64,000 nucleotides of DNA, taken from positions 82,395,912-82,459,911 of the forward strand of contig NC_092793.1 in NCBI RefSeq assembly GCF_918797505.1, given 5' to 3'. The notes under the pieces are model-generated. The model was given only the letters and a program-made list of their open reading frames with translations, had not been told where the DNA came from and ran no database searches. The number at the start of each line of letters is the position of its first letter. Within the stretch, counting starts at the first letter, position 1. Shown in pieces: positions 30,760 to 41,448 of the stretch. Origin of the DNA: Bemisia tabaci. Its lineage: Eukaryota > Arthropoda > Insecta > Hemiptera > Aleyrodidae. A program made the translations under genes and the position numbers.

Positions 30760-31383
30760 GCGTTATTCGGCGGTTCGGTACCCTGACCAGCAAATCTTTT
30801 AAGTAACGTTAAGGTGCCTTTACCGGATGACTTTATGACCGCTAACCGGAAAATTTCCTACCGGTAAGATGCTTCCATCGGATGAGCAAGCAAACCCCAT
30901 CTACGGTGATCTATTGGTATTACTTATCTGAAGAAATTATTTAAACAAGGAAATCTTGGACGCGCAACAATCAATGACCCACCAGTACACGCGTCAGGAA
31001 CCCGCTTCGTAGTTTCGGGCTACCGTAAAAATATCGTACCTTTTCCCTGATCAGTTGCGTTTCCGTCAAGTTGTTGACTGCATGTAATAGCAATGCAATA
31101 TTCGTAAGTTTTTTAAGTGCATTCATCTGCAGACATTTTGAAGCGCGTGCGGAGTTAGAATTTACGTGAACATCGAAGCACTGAATTACCTAAGTGCATT
31201 TACATTCGGCCTGAAGTACACCTAGCATGATGATGTTGCCTGCAGCATGTATACCTACTGTTGGCACCTTGCCGGTAGGAAACTTTCCGGTTAGCGGTCA
31301 TAAAGTTATCCGGTAAATGTACCTTAGCAATACCTAGAAGATTATGTAGTCAGGGTACTGTACCGCCGAATAACGTTTTATGC
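30760..31383. mobile_element. Inverted-repeat element (family P), about 620 bp
   Basis: The left arm has CGTTATTCGGCGGTTCGGTA (30771-30790), then TTACCGGATGACTTTATGAC and CGCTAACCGG with TTTCCTACCGG. The right arm has the inverse: CCGGTAGGAAACTTTCCGGT, TAGCGGTCATAAAGTTATCC and TACCGCCGAATAACG. Arms of about 110 bp carry some indels. Further copies of the terminal motif (TACCGTACCGCCGAGTAACC) lie just outside at 31400-31435. No coding capacity was seen. Confidence 0.7.
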
Positions 31384-31504
31384 GACGTGCCGTACGCCGA
31401 ATACGGTATTCGCGTACCGTACCGCCGAGTAACCACTTCCTAACAAAAAAGAAGGGAATTGCCTCTTCCCACCGCGGTTGTCAAAATTCAGATGACCTGG
31501 TCCG

Positions 31505-31668
31505 CAGTGGCGTGGCGTGCTTTGCGATATATCGATTGATCTGCCATTCAAACCTATGGAAAAGGATCGATGAACAGGGTGTTCGCAACGAACACCTTAA
31601 TAATCGATTCTTTACCACAGCTTCAAATGGGAATACACCGATAATCGATCATTCACGCCTCGCCACTG
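31505..31668. mobile_element. Family H hAT MITE, copy 4
   Basis: Starts CAGTGGCGTGGCGTGC and ends CACGCCTCGCCACTG. The 8-bp flank CTGGTCCG is perfectly duplicated (31497-31504 and 31669-31676). The 164-bp element shares GGTGTTCGCAACGAACACC at its centre with the other copies. Confidence 0.92.
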
Positions 31669-33026
31669 CTGGTCCGGGAAGTTACACGTCTAGGTTACTA
31701 ATGTCATCCGTCCTGGTACTTTCGCTGAGCGTATAGGTGGACATAAGTTCAACTCTGCATGTGCGTAGCAGCCGGCGCAATTGCTCGGCAAAGTGGATAA
31801 ATTATCAGAGCTGAGAACAAAATAAGTTCAGACGAGACGAAGAGTTAGTTCTCGTTGGTGGTTTTATTTTGCAAGGCGTCAACCAGGCTAAAAAAACGGA
31901 GCAAGGAGCAGGTGAATTGTGAGCAGGAGTCGAGATGAGAGGCTCTCCTGAGCGCGGCGCGGGCGCGGATCACAGCGGGAAGAAGTTGACAAAGAACGAG
32001 AGCCGATGTTGCGTCATTGCAGGTGACCATGCTCGACGTGCGACCAGCGACGGGTGCCACACGCCTCGCGTCCACATTCGGCCAGTACAACAGGGTAGCC
32101 GTTCAGAGCATCCTGCCTGCGCGCACCCCCCCCCCCCCCCAAATCCCCTCCCCCTTACACTCAATACCGGACCCCCGTCACTCTCACCTCCTCTCAAGCA
32201 CGAGCGGGCGCTTCCCACCGTGCTTGAGTGCCGCACCACGCGCGCATCTAAATGCACGCATCTCAAAGCGACTTATAATCTATTGGCAAATTGAAATTTT
32301 GGGGGAGCCTACGGACTCGGACAAAAATTAAAATCTTATGTTGTCCTTCTTCTGACGTCAGGGAGTACCTCAATTTCAACGTGACTCCTTCAACTGCACG
32401 CTTTCCGGGGTTCATCATTACTATATGCATAAAGCTGCCGTGCCGGCTCAATCTGCCCCCCCCCCCCCCCCCCAGAGAAAAAATGGCCGAAGCAAGTTAC
32501 TTTAAACTTGGTACACGCTTAGCTATTGTCATGAGGAGATGATCAAAAGTAAAATTATTCCGATTCATTGCCCAGAACGCGCGCAAGAGCGAAACGTTGA
32601 TTCTCCCCATAGTAATGCGCACCGCGCTGAAGAGGTTGAGTCGTGATCGCGTTCGACCCTCCAACTGTGTGCCTCCCTCGCGAACTTTTCCATCCCTTTA
32701 CTCGTTTCACGTACATACATAGTGTTAGGCTGCCTGCACCTAAGTATCTTAATATAAGTATCTTAATATAACCTTGGCTTTGCCTATCATCAGTTCTTTT
32801 TACCAGAGAGCGCTGATTGATAGGTGGTGTAATCTTTGGAAGTGCCGGCTTGGCTGAACTTTGTTTACCTGTTTTCAGTCTTGCCTTGTTGTTAAGCGGC
32901 GGCTCATTTATGTGTAAATTTTAACTTTTGTTTTTTGATTTTTTCGGCGGTTGAAAAAGGGAATGTGAAACCCGAAACGTCCCGTCCAAATTACTTTCAT
33001 TTACAGCCTGTACCCCGTGTTCCTCT
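31669..33026. other. Unrecognised sequence, locally GC-rich
   Basis: C runs lie at about 32127-32140 and 32457-32473. Overlapping frames of 98-119 residues on both strands at 31935-32331 coincide with the GC-rich part and the C run, show no motif and are not called. A 14-bp tandem, TAAGTATCTTAATA, lies at 32741-32768. Confidence 0.45.
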
Positions 33027-33080
33027 CATCCCATCCATCCCATCCCATCCCATCCCATCCCATCCCATCCCATCCATCCC
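33027..33080. repeat. CATCC pentanucleotide microsatellite
   Basis: About ten copies of CATCC (as CATCCCATCC with two CATC interruptions). Confidence 0.92.
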
Positions 33081-33311
33081 ACCTATAATAGTTACCCGAC
33101 CTATGTCGTCAATTCTTTCGTTCACGATAAATATCGTTAGATTTACGTTAGCCTATTCAAATTTTGTAATTTTGTCCATTTTGGTCTTATAAAGAACTGT
33201 ATAGATTTTTGGTTAAATCGCCCTTACCGTTTACTTATAAACGGTAATTAACGTAAGTGCCCTACTTACGCTGTTTTCCTCTAATCTGTTTTTATGAAAG
33301 TTCCATTCCTT

Positions 33312-33358
33312 GGTTTCCTTGGTAACCTTTGTTTGCTATCAGCTGATGTTTTATTTCA
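33312..33358 (+). repeat. 47-bp block identical to 8237-8283
   Basis: Identity runs from GGTTTCCTTGGTAACC to TTATTTCA with divergent flanks. It lies upstream of the Helitron-type 3' end at 33636 and may belong to the same element. Confidence 0.85.
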
Positions 33359-33605
33359 TTTTTTTCCCTCTTTTTCTCTTTTTTTCATTTTTTCTTTTTT
33401 TTTCATAAATCATTGCTAGGTTAGTTCTAATTTTTTTGCTAGCATTTATTCTACCTCCCCCCGAGCTCATTTTTCTAGCTCCATCACCCACTCCCCTCAA
33501 CTCATTTTTCTATCGATTTTATCATTTTTTTTTATGGCATGTCTTGCTCCCCTACCACCATTTTTTCGGGGTCATGTATGTATAGAGATTTCAGCGGCAT
33601 CTAGA

Positions 33606-33636
33606 CCCGTGACTCCAGTCACGGGCATTTCGCTAG
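33606..33636 (+). mobile_element. Helitron-type 3' terminus (hairpin plus CTAG)
   Basis: CCCGTGACT-CC-AGTCACGGG (33606-33625) forms a perfect 9-bp stem, followed after seven bases by CTAG (33633-33636) and then T. A GC-rich hairpin some 5-12 bp before CTRR, with insertion ahead of T, is the standard Helitron 3' end. The 5' end (TC after A) could not be located, so the body is undefined. The block at 33312-33358 may lie inside it. Confidence 0.65.
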
Positions 33637-33730
33637 TTTCATATAATCCTAAATGTACCCTATATATAATCCTATATATCCTATATAATTCTTTATATCT
33701 TATATAATCCTATAAATCCTATGTAATCGT
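33637..33730. repeat. AT-rich TATATAATCCTATA degenerate repeat
   Basis: Repeated variants of TATATAATCC and CTATATATCC run over about 90 bp directly after the Helitron-type end. Confidence 0.7.
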
Positions 33731-34045
33731 GTATTATTGGTATCAAGGAAGATCGCAATAGCATGCATGCCCCCAGAAAACTCACAAAATCACACAATCA
33801 TCGTGCTTCAAATAAGAAATTGACGATTTTCGCGGAGGAGTTAGCAGATTCATGCTAAAAATCTCGTCGAAACTTTGGACGTTTTTGGTTTTCGCTCAAT
33901 TTTAATTCATTTAGGACATTTTTCAAAGCCAGTGCTGAACACCCCCCCCCCCTCCTCGATACCTTCCGTAACTTTATTCGCTGTTTACTCGCGCGACATA
34001 CATCGATTAATGGATTTCTTGCTTGAGTCAGGGATTTGCAATTCA

Positions 34046-34486
34046 AGTACTTCTATGTAAAAGTTTGCGAGAAACACTATGTTGCCACTGATTTTTCCGA
34101 AATTAGCTCCCAAATTCAAAAAAAGTTTTCAAAGTCGAGGTTGTAATGGAGGGGACAATGGGGACATCCCTTGCTACGTTAAGAGTCCATACCTCTATAT
34201 CTCGTTAAACTCTCTGTACACAGGTGGGGAGAAAATACATTAGCAGGGTTGTCACTTGTTTGGGGGTTCCAAAGTCGTAACTACGATGTGGCAATCCTGC
34301 TAATGTATTTGCTACCTATTCTGTGCATGGAGCGTTTGACTAGATATAGAGGTTGACTCTCAACGTAGCAAGGGATATCCCCTGTATTACAGCCTTAACT
34401 TTGAGAGCTTTTTTTGAGTTCGGAAGTTGATTTCAGAGAAAACCATTGGCACCATCGCATTTCTAGCAAAATTTTACATAAGAAGG
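34046..34486. mobile_element. Family K palindromic element, about 440 bp
   Basis: Outer blocks: CTTCTATGTAAAAGTTTGCG and AGAAACACTATGTTGCCACTG on the left pair with the inverse on the right (GGCACCATCGCATTTCTAGC, AAAATTTTACATAAGAAG). Inner blocks: GGACATCCCTTGCTACGTTA, then ACCTCTATATCTCGT, then AATACATTAGCAGG pair with their inverses at 34295-34385. Most of the element folds back on itself. It is non-coding. A shortened relative is at 52899-53015. Confidence 0.75.
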
Positions 34487-35163
34487 AGTTTGTAAAACGT
34501 AAATACATATGCAAGCAAAAACTCCATTCCTATTGGTAGTATTGAAAGAGATTACGCCATTACTATTGCCTGCGATCAACTTGAAATAACAGCAGAGACT
34601 CTCTATGAGGACGTCACCACTAATAGCTGCATGGCTACAGCTAATACGTGTTAGTTGAGATTATAACTGCGTCTTTCTGACTCCAAACAAGCCTGTTTTA
34701 CAACTCGTTTGAGGAGGCTGAGGTGCCCACATCGATGTCGGGCCGATCTTCTCTCTTTTGCTCCTCAAGTCATTGCCTCTTAAGAGGCATCAGAGGGCGA
34801 AGCGCCGAATGATAACGATCTGCAATACGATGCGGAAAAGGGCCGTTCTCGATCGCCAGTACTGATGTCTAGACTATCAACTCAACACTATGATTCTTCT
34901 CCCTCATAAAAAACAGTTTTTGGCAGTCACGATGCCCTGTTGCCGCTTGGCAAGCCGTGGAAGAATCGATAGATCACAATCCAACTTGGACCAAATGAGC
35001 GCTGTTTTTCTATTGCGGCTGAAGCTGTGAGTTTACAGAATTTCTCATCTTTTATCTGTAATAATTTAATTTATATTCCCATATTTTAACCGCATATATT
35101 TGCTTCATGCAAGTATAATTCATTTACCGCTAAATTGTCAAAAGAACTAAATAAGCGTATCTA
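34487..35163. other. Unrecognised sequence
   Basis: Holds a GCCTCTTAAGAGGC palindrome (34777-34790) next to GAGGGCGAAGCGCC. No gene was seen. Confidence 0.4.
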
Positions 35164-35210
35164 CCAACCAACCAACCATACATACATACATACATACATA
35201 CATACATACA
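35164..35210. repeat. ACCA / CATA tetranucleotide microsatellite
   Basis: Three or so ACCA units (35164-35177) pass into about eight CATA units (35178-35210). It directly abuts a family I end. Confidence 0.92.
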
Positions 35211-35213
35211 CCC

Positions 35214-35345
35214 TTACAGGATTATCCGAAAGTCACCTACCACCCCTGTAACTTTTATCCTAATTGAAATAGAGGTTTGAAACTTTGGGGATGATCCTAG
35301 GTCTTATGTAGCAGCTTTTTGGTCCCCCCAAAATTCAGAGGGCGG
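35214..35345 (+). repeat. Family I repeat end, copy 3
   Basis: TTACAGGATTATCCGAAAGT, ACCCCTGTAACTTTTATCCT, TTTGAAACTTTGGGGATG and GGTCCCCCCAAAATTCAGAG follow the order seen at 5780-5924 (inverted) and 12678. The following 300 bp (GATGGCGG-type text near 35490) may belong to the same element. Confidence 0.6.
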
Positions 35346-36781
35346 GGTTCAACTTCTTTTTTCAAATGGAAACCTCCCCCCTTTTGATACCTCTTTTGAA
35401 AGATAGAAAAAAAATTAGAATTTTTTGCGTAAACCATTGGTTCAAATGTTGATTTTTGACAAAATGACGCGGCCGGTCAAAGTTCAAAATGGCGGTAATT
35501 AGGCATGTCCGTTTTTATCGACGGATTGAAATGAGATTCGGCGAGCGGGGGTGTTTAGGGACGAGAAAAATGATTTTTGCTATAGTTTTCCGGGAACTTC
35601 AGTTCTTCTTAAAATAGCGATGGTGTCTTGAGTTTCATACAATTTGACACCACTTGCGTAAAAAATTTACGAATTTTACATTTCGAAATTTCGGAGTGAC
35701 AAAACGCCTTCTAAGTGGCAATTCTGCGTATAAAAAGCTTCGAAGGTGAGCCCAAAAATGTCAATATTCATCGACAAGTTTTCTTAACGACTTATAAAAA
35801 TACGTTTATTGCCTGATTTGCATGGGCAAAAATAGGCCGGGGAGGCCGGCCCCTTCCAAAAAATGCAAAGGACCCAAGCCACTAATTAGTTTTGAGCTAG
35901 GGAATCTAATAAATACGAGCTTAATCCTAGTATAATCGATCAATGATATCAGAGGATGAATCGCAATGAGAGCAGCTTCCTCCGATTAAGGAACTTGAAA
36001 TGTAGTTTGACTGTATCCGATTGTGGTTTTTCGCGCATTTTAGTGCAATACTTGTTTTAATAAGAGTTACATTAAGATGAGTTAGATTGAAAACGCATGG
36101 TAAGATTTGATATTTTTAAAAGCAAGTCAGCAAAAATTGTCATCTGTGATATATATTTTCATTTAATATGTCATGGAGAATAGCTTAAAATTGCTCTCGA
36201 GACGTTCCAATTTTCAAAACTTTTCCGGGAAGGGCCCCGGACCCCCCTCTGTAGCTGGGAGAGTTCCCCCACACCTCAGAACTTGGGCTGATGGGGGATT
36301 AGCCCGAGTTCTAAATCCTCTTTGCTCCCCCCCTTCCCCCCATAGAAAATTTCCAGTTCCGCCCATGCTGATTTGGCAAACGTGTATTCAGTCTCTAGTA
36401 ATAAAAAAACCTGATAATAAATCCTTGGCGATCCTTTTACTCACCGGGTGCGATTTTTTTGGATAGCTCCTACTTTAATGCAATAATTCACGTGAGTATC
36501 ACTCTGCTCGCTATGAGTGCTTTGTTATTATTTTTTACGCAACATTTTTGTGTAGCTGGGGGTATTATTTTGTATTTTTGGTCTGGACGAAGAGGGAACA
36601 AGAAAGAGTAAATCAAATCAAACATCAGACAAACCGAATCTCTGTAAAATATAAGGAAATAACTTCAATAATTGTGGAACCTTCAAGTAGCAGTAACATT
36701 TACCATGCGTTTACCTAAACACTAAACGTAACAACTGCAGATACCAATCTAACCGAGTCCTAATGGACGGTGTTGGTATTT
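35346..36781. other. Unrecognised sequence
   Basis: Contains an AGAACTTGGGCT / AGCCCGAGTTCT hairpin (36278-36312) and GC-rich text near 35838-35860. The 97-residue frame at 36173-36466 is proline-rich through C runs and is not called. Confidence 0.4.
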
Positions 36782-36787
36782 TAAAAG

Positions 36788-36918
36788 AAATGAATGAATG
36801 AACGAATGAATGAATGAATGAATGAATGAATGAATGAATGAATGAATGAATGAATGAATGAATGATGAATGAATAAATGAATGAATGAATGATAAATAAA
36901 TAAATAAATAAATAAATA
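36788..36918. repeat. AATG then AAAT microsatellite
   Basis: About 25 AATG units with a few changes (one AACG, one deletion) pass into about seven AAAT units. Confidence 0.95.
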
Positions 36919-38048
36919 GCTTTTTCGATGGCTAAGGAATAAAACCGCCTAGGTAAATTTGGCGAAAATGAGTTGGCGACTAATACTGCATTTTACACTG
37001 CTGTAAAATACGCGAGATAATGTGTTTCATTTTGAGCAATTCCGTATGGGAACGGAGTAATGACACTGTAATGTATAAAAGAAAGTACAAATCTAATCTC
37101 AAAATTGCAAAGCTTATTCTCATCCTGTAAAATCGTTAATTTGTAGATAGGTGGTATTATCCTATAGCCATCGTTATGTAACATGAAGAGTCTCTGTTGT
37201 TTAGGGTTTTGAAAAAAAAAACTCCTTGAAAGAAATTAGGAAATTTCAAGGGTTCAAAAAGGTTCAAGTTAAATTCTCTCTTTTCCCGGGTCCTGTGCCA
37301 ACCATTTGTTCGTGCTTTCGGAGATAAACTCACATTTTATCAATTAGAACTGTAAAATATGCTATGGATGAAATACGTCAAATAGACACATGCAGATATA
37401 CCTAGCTTAGGATGGTTTAATCGCTAAAAATGTTCAGACAAAAATTCAATCGCAGCCATTATTGGAAAGATGGATAACAATATGAAAAATTAAGCTCTTA
37501 CTTTATATACGTTTCGAATAATGAGGCCCAAACGAGTGATCTGGACTGCAAAAATATTATATTTCCGAAGCCTGGAGGGATGCGCACACGTGGACCAGAG
37601 GAATAATAGATCATCCTCCGCCACTGACCGCTCCGGCGAACGGAAGTTGGAGAACTGGACCTCACGGCGTTGCCAATCAGTGTCTAGAAATTATATTTTA
37701 TTCCCGTTTCGGGAAATATTGTCGGTTGCGAGTGTACGATTTGGAAAGCCGTTATCAGAATGGTGCAAAGTTTTTAAAGAACTGTAGGATTTTGGGATGT
37801 CAGAAATCTTTCGGATACAAGCCAATCTGAATAAATGTTCTGCTCATTTTGTGTTAGCAGAGTAGGTATGTAAGTAAGTGAAGTAATTAGTGAAATCAAT
37901 ATTAAGTTTTTTAAAATATCATTTGAAACTTTATTTTAAAATTTTGCGAATAGATTTTTACGAGCAGGCCTTATTTAGACACAGGATTCCTTTATAATAA
38001 AGCAGTTTTATGTACGAATTTATGTACGAATTAAATCCTTACTTAAAT
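36919..38048. other. Unrecognised AT-rich sequence
   Basis: No gene or repeat ends were recognised. An 88-residue plus frame at 37521-37787 has no motif. Confidence 0.4.
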
Positions 38049-38197
38049 CCCTAAATTACGTAACGCTCTAGGGTAGGAGAGAGGGGTCAAAGAGAGCGTT
38101 ACGCTATTTTTTTTTTACGTACCTATGTCACAAAAGCGCTACAAGAGGGGGGGGGGGTGTTAGAAATGTCGAAAAAGTGGGTTACGTAATTTAGGGA
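38049..38197. mobile_element. Small MITE (family J), about 150 bp
   Basis: Left TCCCTAAATTACGTAAC and right GTTACGTAATTTAGGGA are a perfect 17-bp inverted pair, followed inside by GCTCTAGGG and a G run (38148-38158). It is non-coding. Confidence 0.75.
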
Positions 38198-40535
38198 CGC
38201 CCGTCGCCCCACGGATCTAGAAGAACTGTACTCGTGTGCTCTCCAAAGCAGTGGAGCGGGGAACATTTTGTATGTGAGAGTAACCTAAGAGAGAAAAATA
38301 TAAACTGTCAAAGAAATGGACCATAATAATTGACGTCCTGAAGGAAGATTCAGTGTCGGCGTCAAACATGCAATTTTCGCATTTGTCGAAGCCCGAGACG
38401 TCACATAGAACAGAATCGGAATAGTTTTGATCGGATTTTAAGCAAAGTATGTGAGGCCAGTACCATTAAAAGACGGAATCTCAGCTGGACACGTGAGAAA
38501 AAAAACAGTCAATGTTGAGTTAATTGTGTTAATTCATTACAATTTAGTCATTGACGGATCAGAAATCAACAAGGACTCATTAAACACGAGAAATTCCGAT
38601 TACGAGAAACACTTATACGGATTTCATCACTGAGGCGCAAAGTGTGCGAATCAGAAAAAAGGTTATGTCTTCGTTTACAAATAGACCATAACGCAGCCAT
38701 TGTAAGTCAGTCTATTATCATAATATAGTGGGAATAAATGACCATCTGGCAAGTATGTGGTCATCTCCCGCGCGCCGTCTGCATTTTCTGCGCAGCTAAT
38801 TAAAATTTGCGCTGGGAGGTTTGGCTGATTATTTTACTTTCTTTCGGTGCTCCTTTCAATCATGGATGGGTCCAGTCTACTATTCTGGAGGCAGGAAGGC
38901 ATTGACCACGGGAAGTTGAGTCGAGAAGAGGGGGTTCTCTGTGTTCTTCCGTCTGTTTCGGGATGGATCATCATCGTGGTGAACACTTGGTTTCGGACGC
39001 AATTGAGTGGTCTGTCTGTCTGACTGTCCGCTTCATTTGGCCCTTTTAATAATAATCTTTTTTCATCGAGGTAATGCTTTTTTACAGGCTTTGACAGAAA
39101 ATTTTGTTGTACATTGATGTGAAACGAGAAGTATTTCAAAAAAATAATTAATGGAACTTTTTTGGTCTTTAGTGATGTGAATGTTTAACCAGTATGCCCA
39201 CACACTGTAAACATTTCAATATGATATCTTATGAAGGACTTGTTTACTTTTCTAACCTCGCGTTTAAGTCTCCAAAGCCATGTACTCTCCCGGTTGCAAT
39301 TTACGTTGCAGTGCTTTGGTCAGGACAGTCAAGATAGAGTCTCAAATGATTTCATCAATAGTTGGTCGACGTCTACTTATTGAAGGAAAACATTGATTTG
39401 ACGTTAAAGTTCATGAAATTTAAAATAAGCTGATATGCATTGACTTTAAAATCAAGTTTATTTGAAGTGGTGCGAGACGATGAAAATATGTGTTCACTAT
39501 CGCAACTGTGTGCTAAGCGGTTAATGGGAAAAGGTTACCTATCCGTATCGTTCCAAAAACGGGTATGCTATTTCTAGATGTGTTGGGCATACACATTTGA
39601 CAACGTTTTATCTGTGGTTGAGGAAAGTCTTTGCAGGAGCTTAAATCTGAGGATTATGTAATTAAAATCCAACATGCGTCCCACGCAATATGGTTTTACT
39701 ATTTTCTTCTTTCATCCTATTTGTCGCTTCCCATCTGTTTTTAATGGTGATTTACGAAATGATATTATGATTCCTGCCTTTTTTAAACTAAAATAAGTCT
39801 CTTTTTGATTCTTCAGTGTGACAATTGTAAGCTTATTATTTCCATCTATGTTTTATTTCAAGAAAATACCTTTCTAATAAATTGGATTGAAAAATTTACT
39901 AAAAATATTAGACACGACTTTCCGAAATTAAATTGGATAAATTATGATTCTCGCTTTCTAGTGACTTTCAGTACGTGTGTGATTTGCATGCTTAGCCCTT
40001 GAAAATATTTTTAGTAATTTTCTTAGTAGCTGCGTGAAATTTCATTAAATCTTTCCAAGAAGTTTACAAGCTTTCATACTCTCTATTTTACTTGTGCAAA
40101 CCTGCAAGCCTGTAAGCCCGTATTTATGTCAATTTACTACCATGGGTTGCAAAGATTCAAGATTTGCTCGGAAACAATTGTCGATTTCTATTTCTAATGC
40201 GCAGTTTTTCCAAATATGATTCTGCTTTCATTTCTCTGAATTTTGTCAATTTTTTGGTTAAGAATGATTCTATTAGCTAATGCGCAGGGATTTTCATCCT
40301 TTTTCTAGCTAAAAATTCAAAATCTGCCGAGATTTTTTACTTAAACGATCATGCATCATATCGCATGCTATAGTTTGTTCACGTCAGAAAACTTGCTGTT
40401 TGTAAAAAAATTCTCAGTTTCACGGAAGAACACTCATTTGTAAACATTTTCGGTTATTCTGGTAACAAATTCGGATGTGAAAGTTGAAAGCGACAGTTTC
40501 CTAGTGTTTTTAGCAGATCGGCTGTCCTTTTCAGC
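38198..40535. other. Long unrecognised AT-rich sequence
   Basis: No element ends were seen. A 101-residue minus frame at 38834-39139 has no domain I can name. Confidence 0.4.
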
Positions 40536-40680
40536 CCCCCCCCCCCCCCCCCCCTCGGAGCTCCACGTTTGTATAAGTCTAAAATCTCTCTCTTCCCTCA
40601 CCCTTACTCTCCCTCCCCCTCCCACCCACCCCTCCCCTCCCTCCCCTCCCTCCTCCTCCCCTCCCTCACTCCCTCAACCA
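40536..40680. repeat. C run and CT-rich low-complexity tract
   Basis: A run of about 18 C is followed at 40592-40680 by CCCTCCCTCC-type sequence. The open frames here (poly-Pro or poly-Gly) are artefacts of it. Confidence 0.9.
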
Positions 40681-41240
40681 GAGACTCTATTTTTAAGGAT
40701 CATTTTAACGAATGATGTCTTGTCTTTGCTGAGTGAAAATGTCTAGCTGCTACCAAATCAAAATGCGGCCGCACACCGTTAAAAATTTGCGAGATGGTAG
40801 ATTCCGGAAAAAATCGTCCATTCGCAAAACTGACTACAATAAACATTTGATCACTGGCATCATTCTTATACGGAAGAATAATGTTTGAAGCGTTAGTAAA
40901 TATTCTGAAAAAGCTGAGCCCTTGTTAGTAGATGGAACGTCTAGCCGGGTAAGAGAGGAGGCCTCCTCGGCTCCGATTCCCAGACGTATAATTTATATTA
41001 AGATAAAATCAGGTCTCTTCTAGATGTGTTAGGTACCTATTCATTTACAACCATACCCACTCGTAAAATATACTTAAGTTCACCCGTGTCTATTCTTATT
41101 AAACGTGGATTCTGCAAAATACTCCAAATTATAGACGATTAGTCTCAGCTCCCAGCTGAGGATATGTTTAGTGACCCATTACCTCATTTACATTTTGGAG
41201 AGGAAGCAAATGTGGGAATTATAAGAATAAGTTTAATGCA
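40681..41240. other. Unrecognised sequence
   Basis: No gene or repeat was recognised. Confidence 0.4.
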
Positions 41241-41448
41241 CACTGGAAAAAAAAACACATTGGATCTAGAGTCCAGACTCCTAAAAATATCGACAAGAAA
41301 AAATACTCTTGATTCAATCAGATTTAAGCTTAAATCAAGAACCAAGCTTCTTAATTTGAGCGGATTCTCATTGAATCAAGAGTCCTTTTTCTTGTCAATG
41401 TTTTCAAGAGTCTGGACTCTACATCCAATATGTTTTTTTTCCGGTTCA
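41241..41448. mobile_element. Family E MITE, copy 1
   Basis: Left CACTGGAAAAAAAAACACAT with TGGATCTAGAGTCCAGACTC and TACTCTTGATTCAATCAGA. Right inverse TCATTGAATCAAGAGTCC, GAGTCTGGACTCTACATCCA and ATGTTTTTTTTCCGG. Arms of about 85 bp surround a short centre with TTTAAGCTTAAA. The 112-residue plus frame at 41164-41502 runs through it and is not a gene. Confidence 0.85.
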
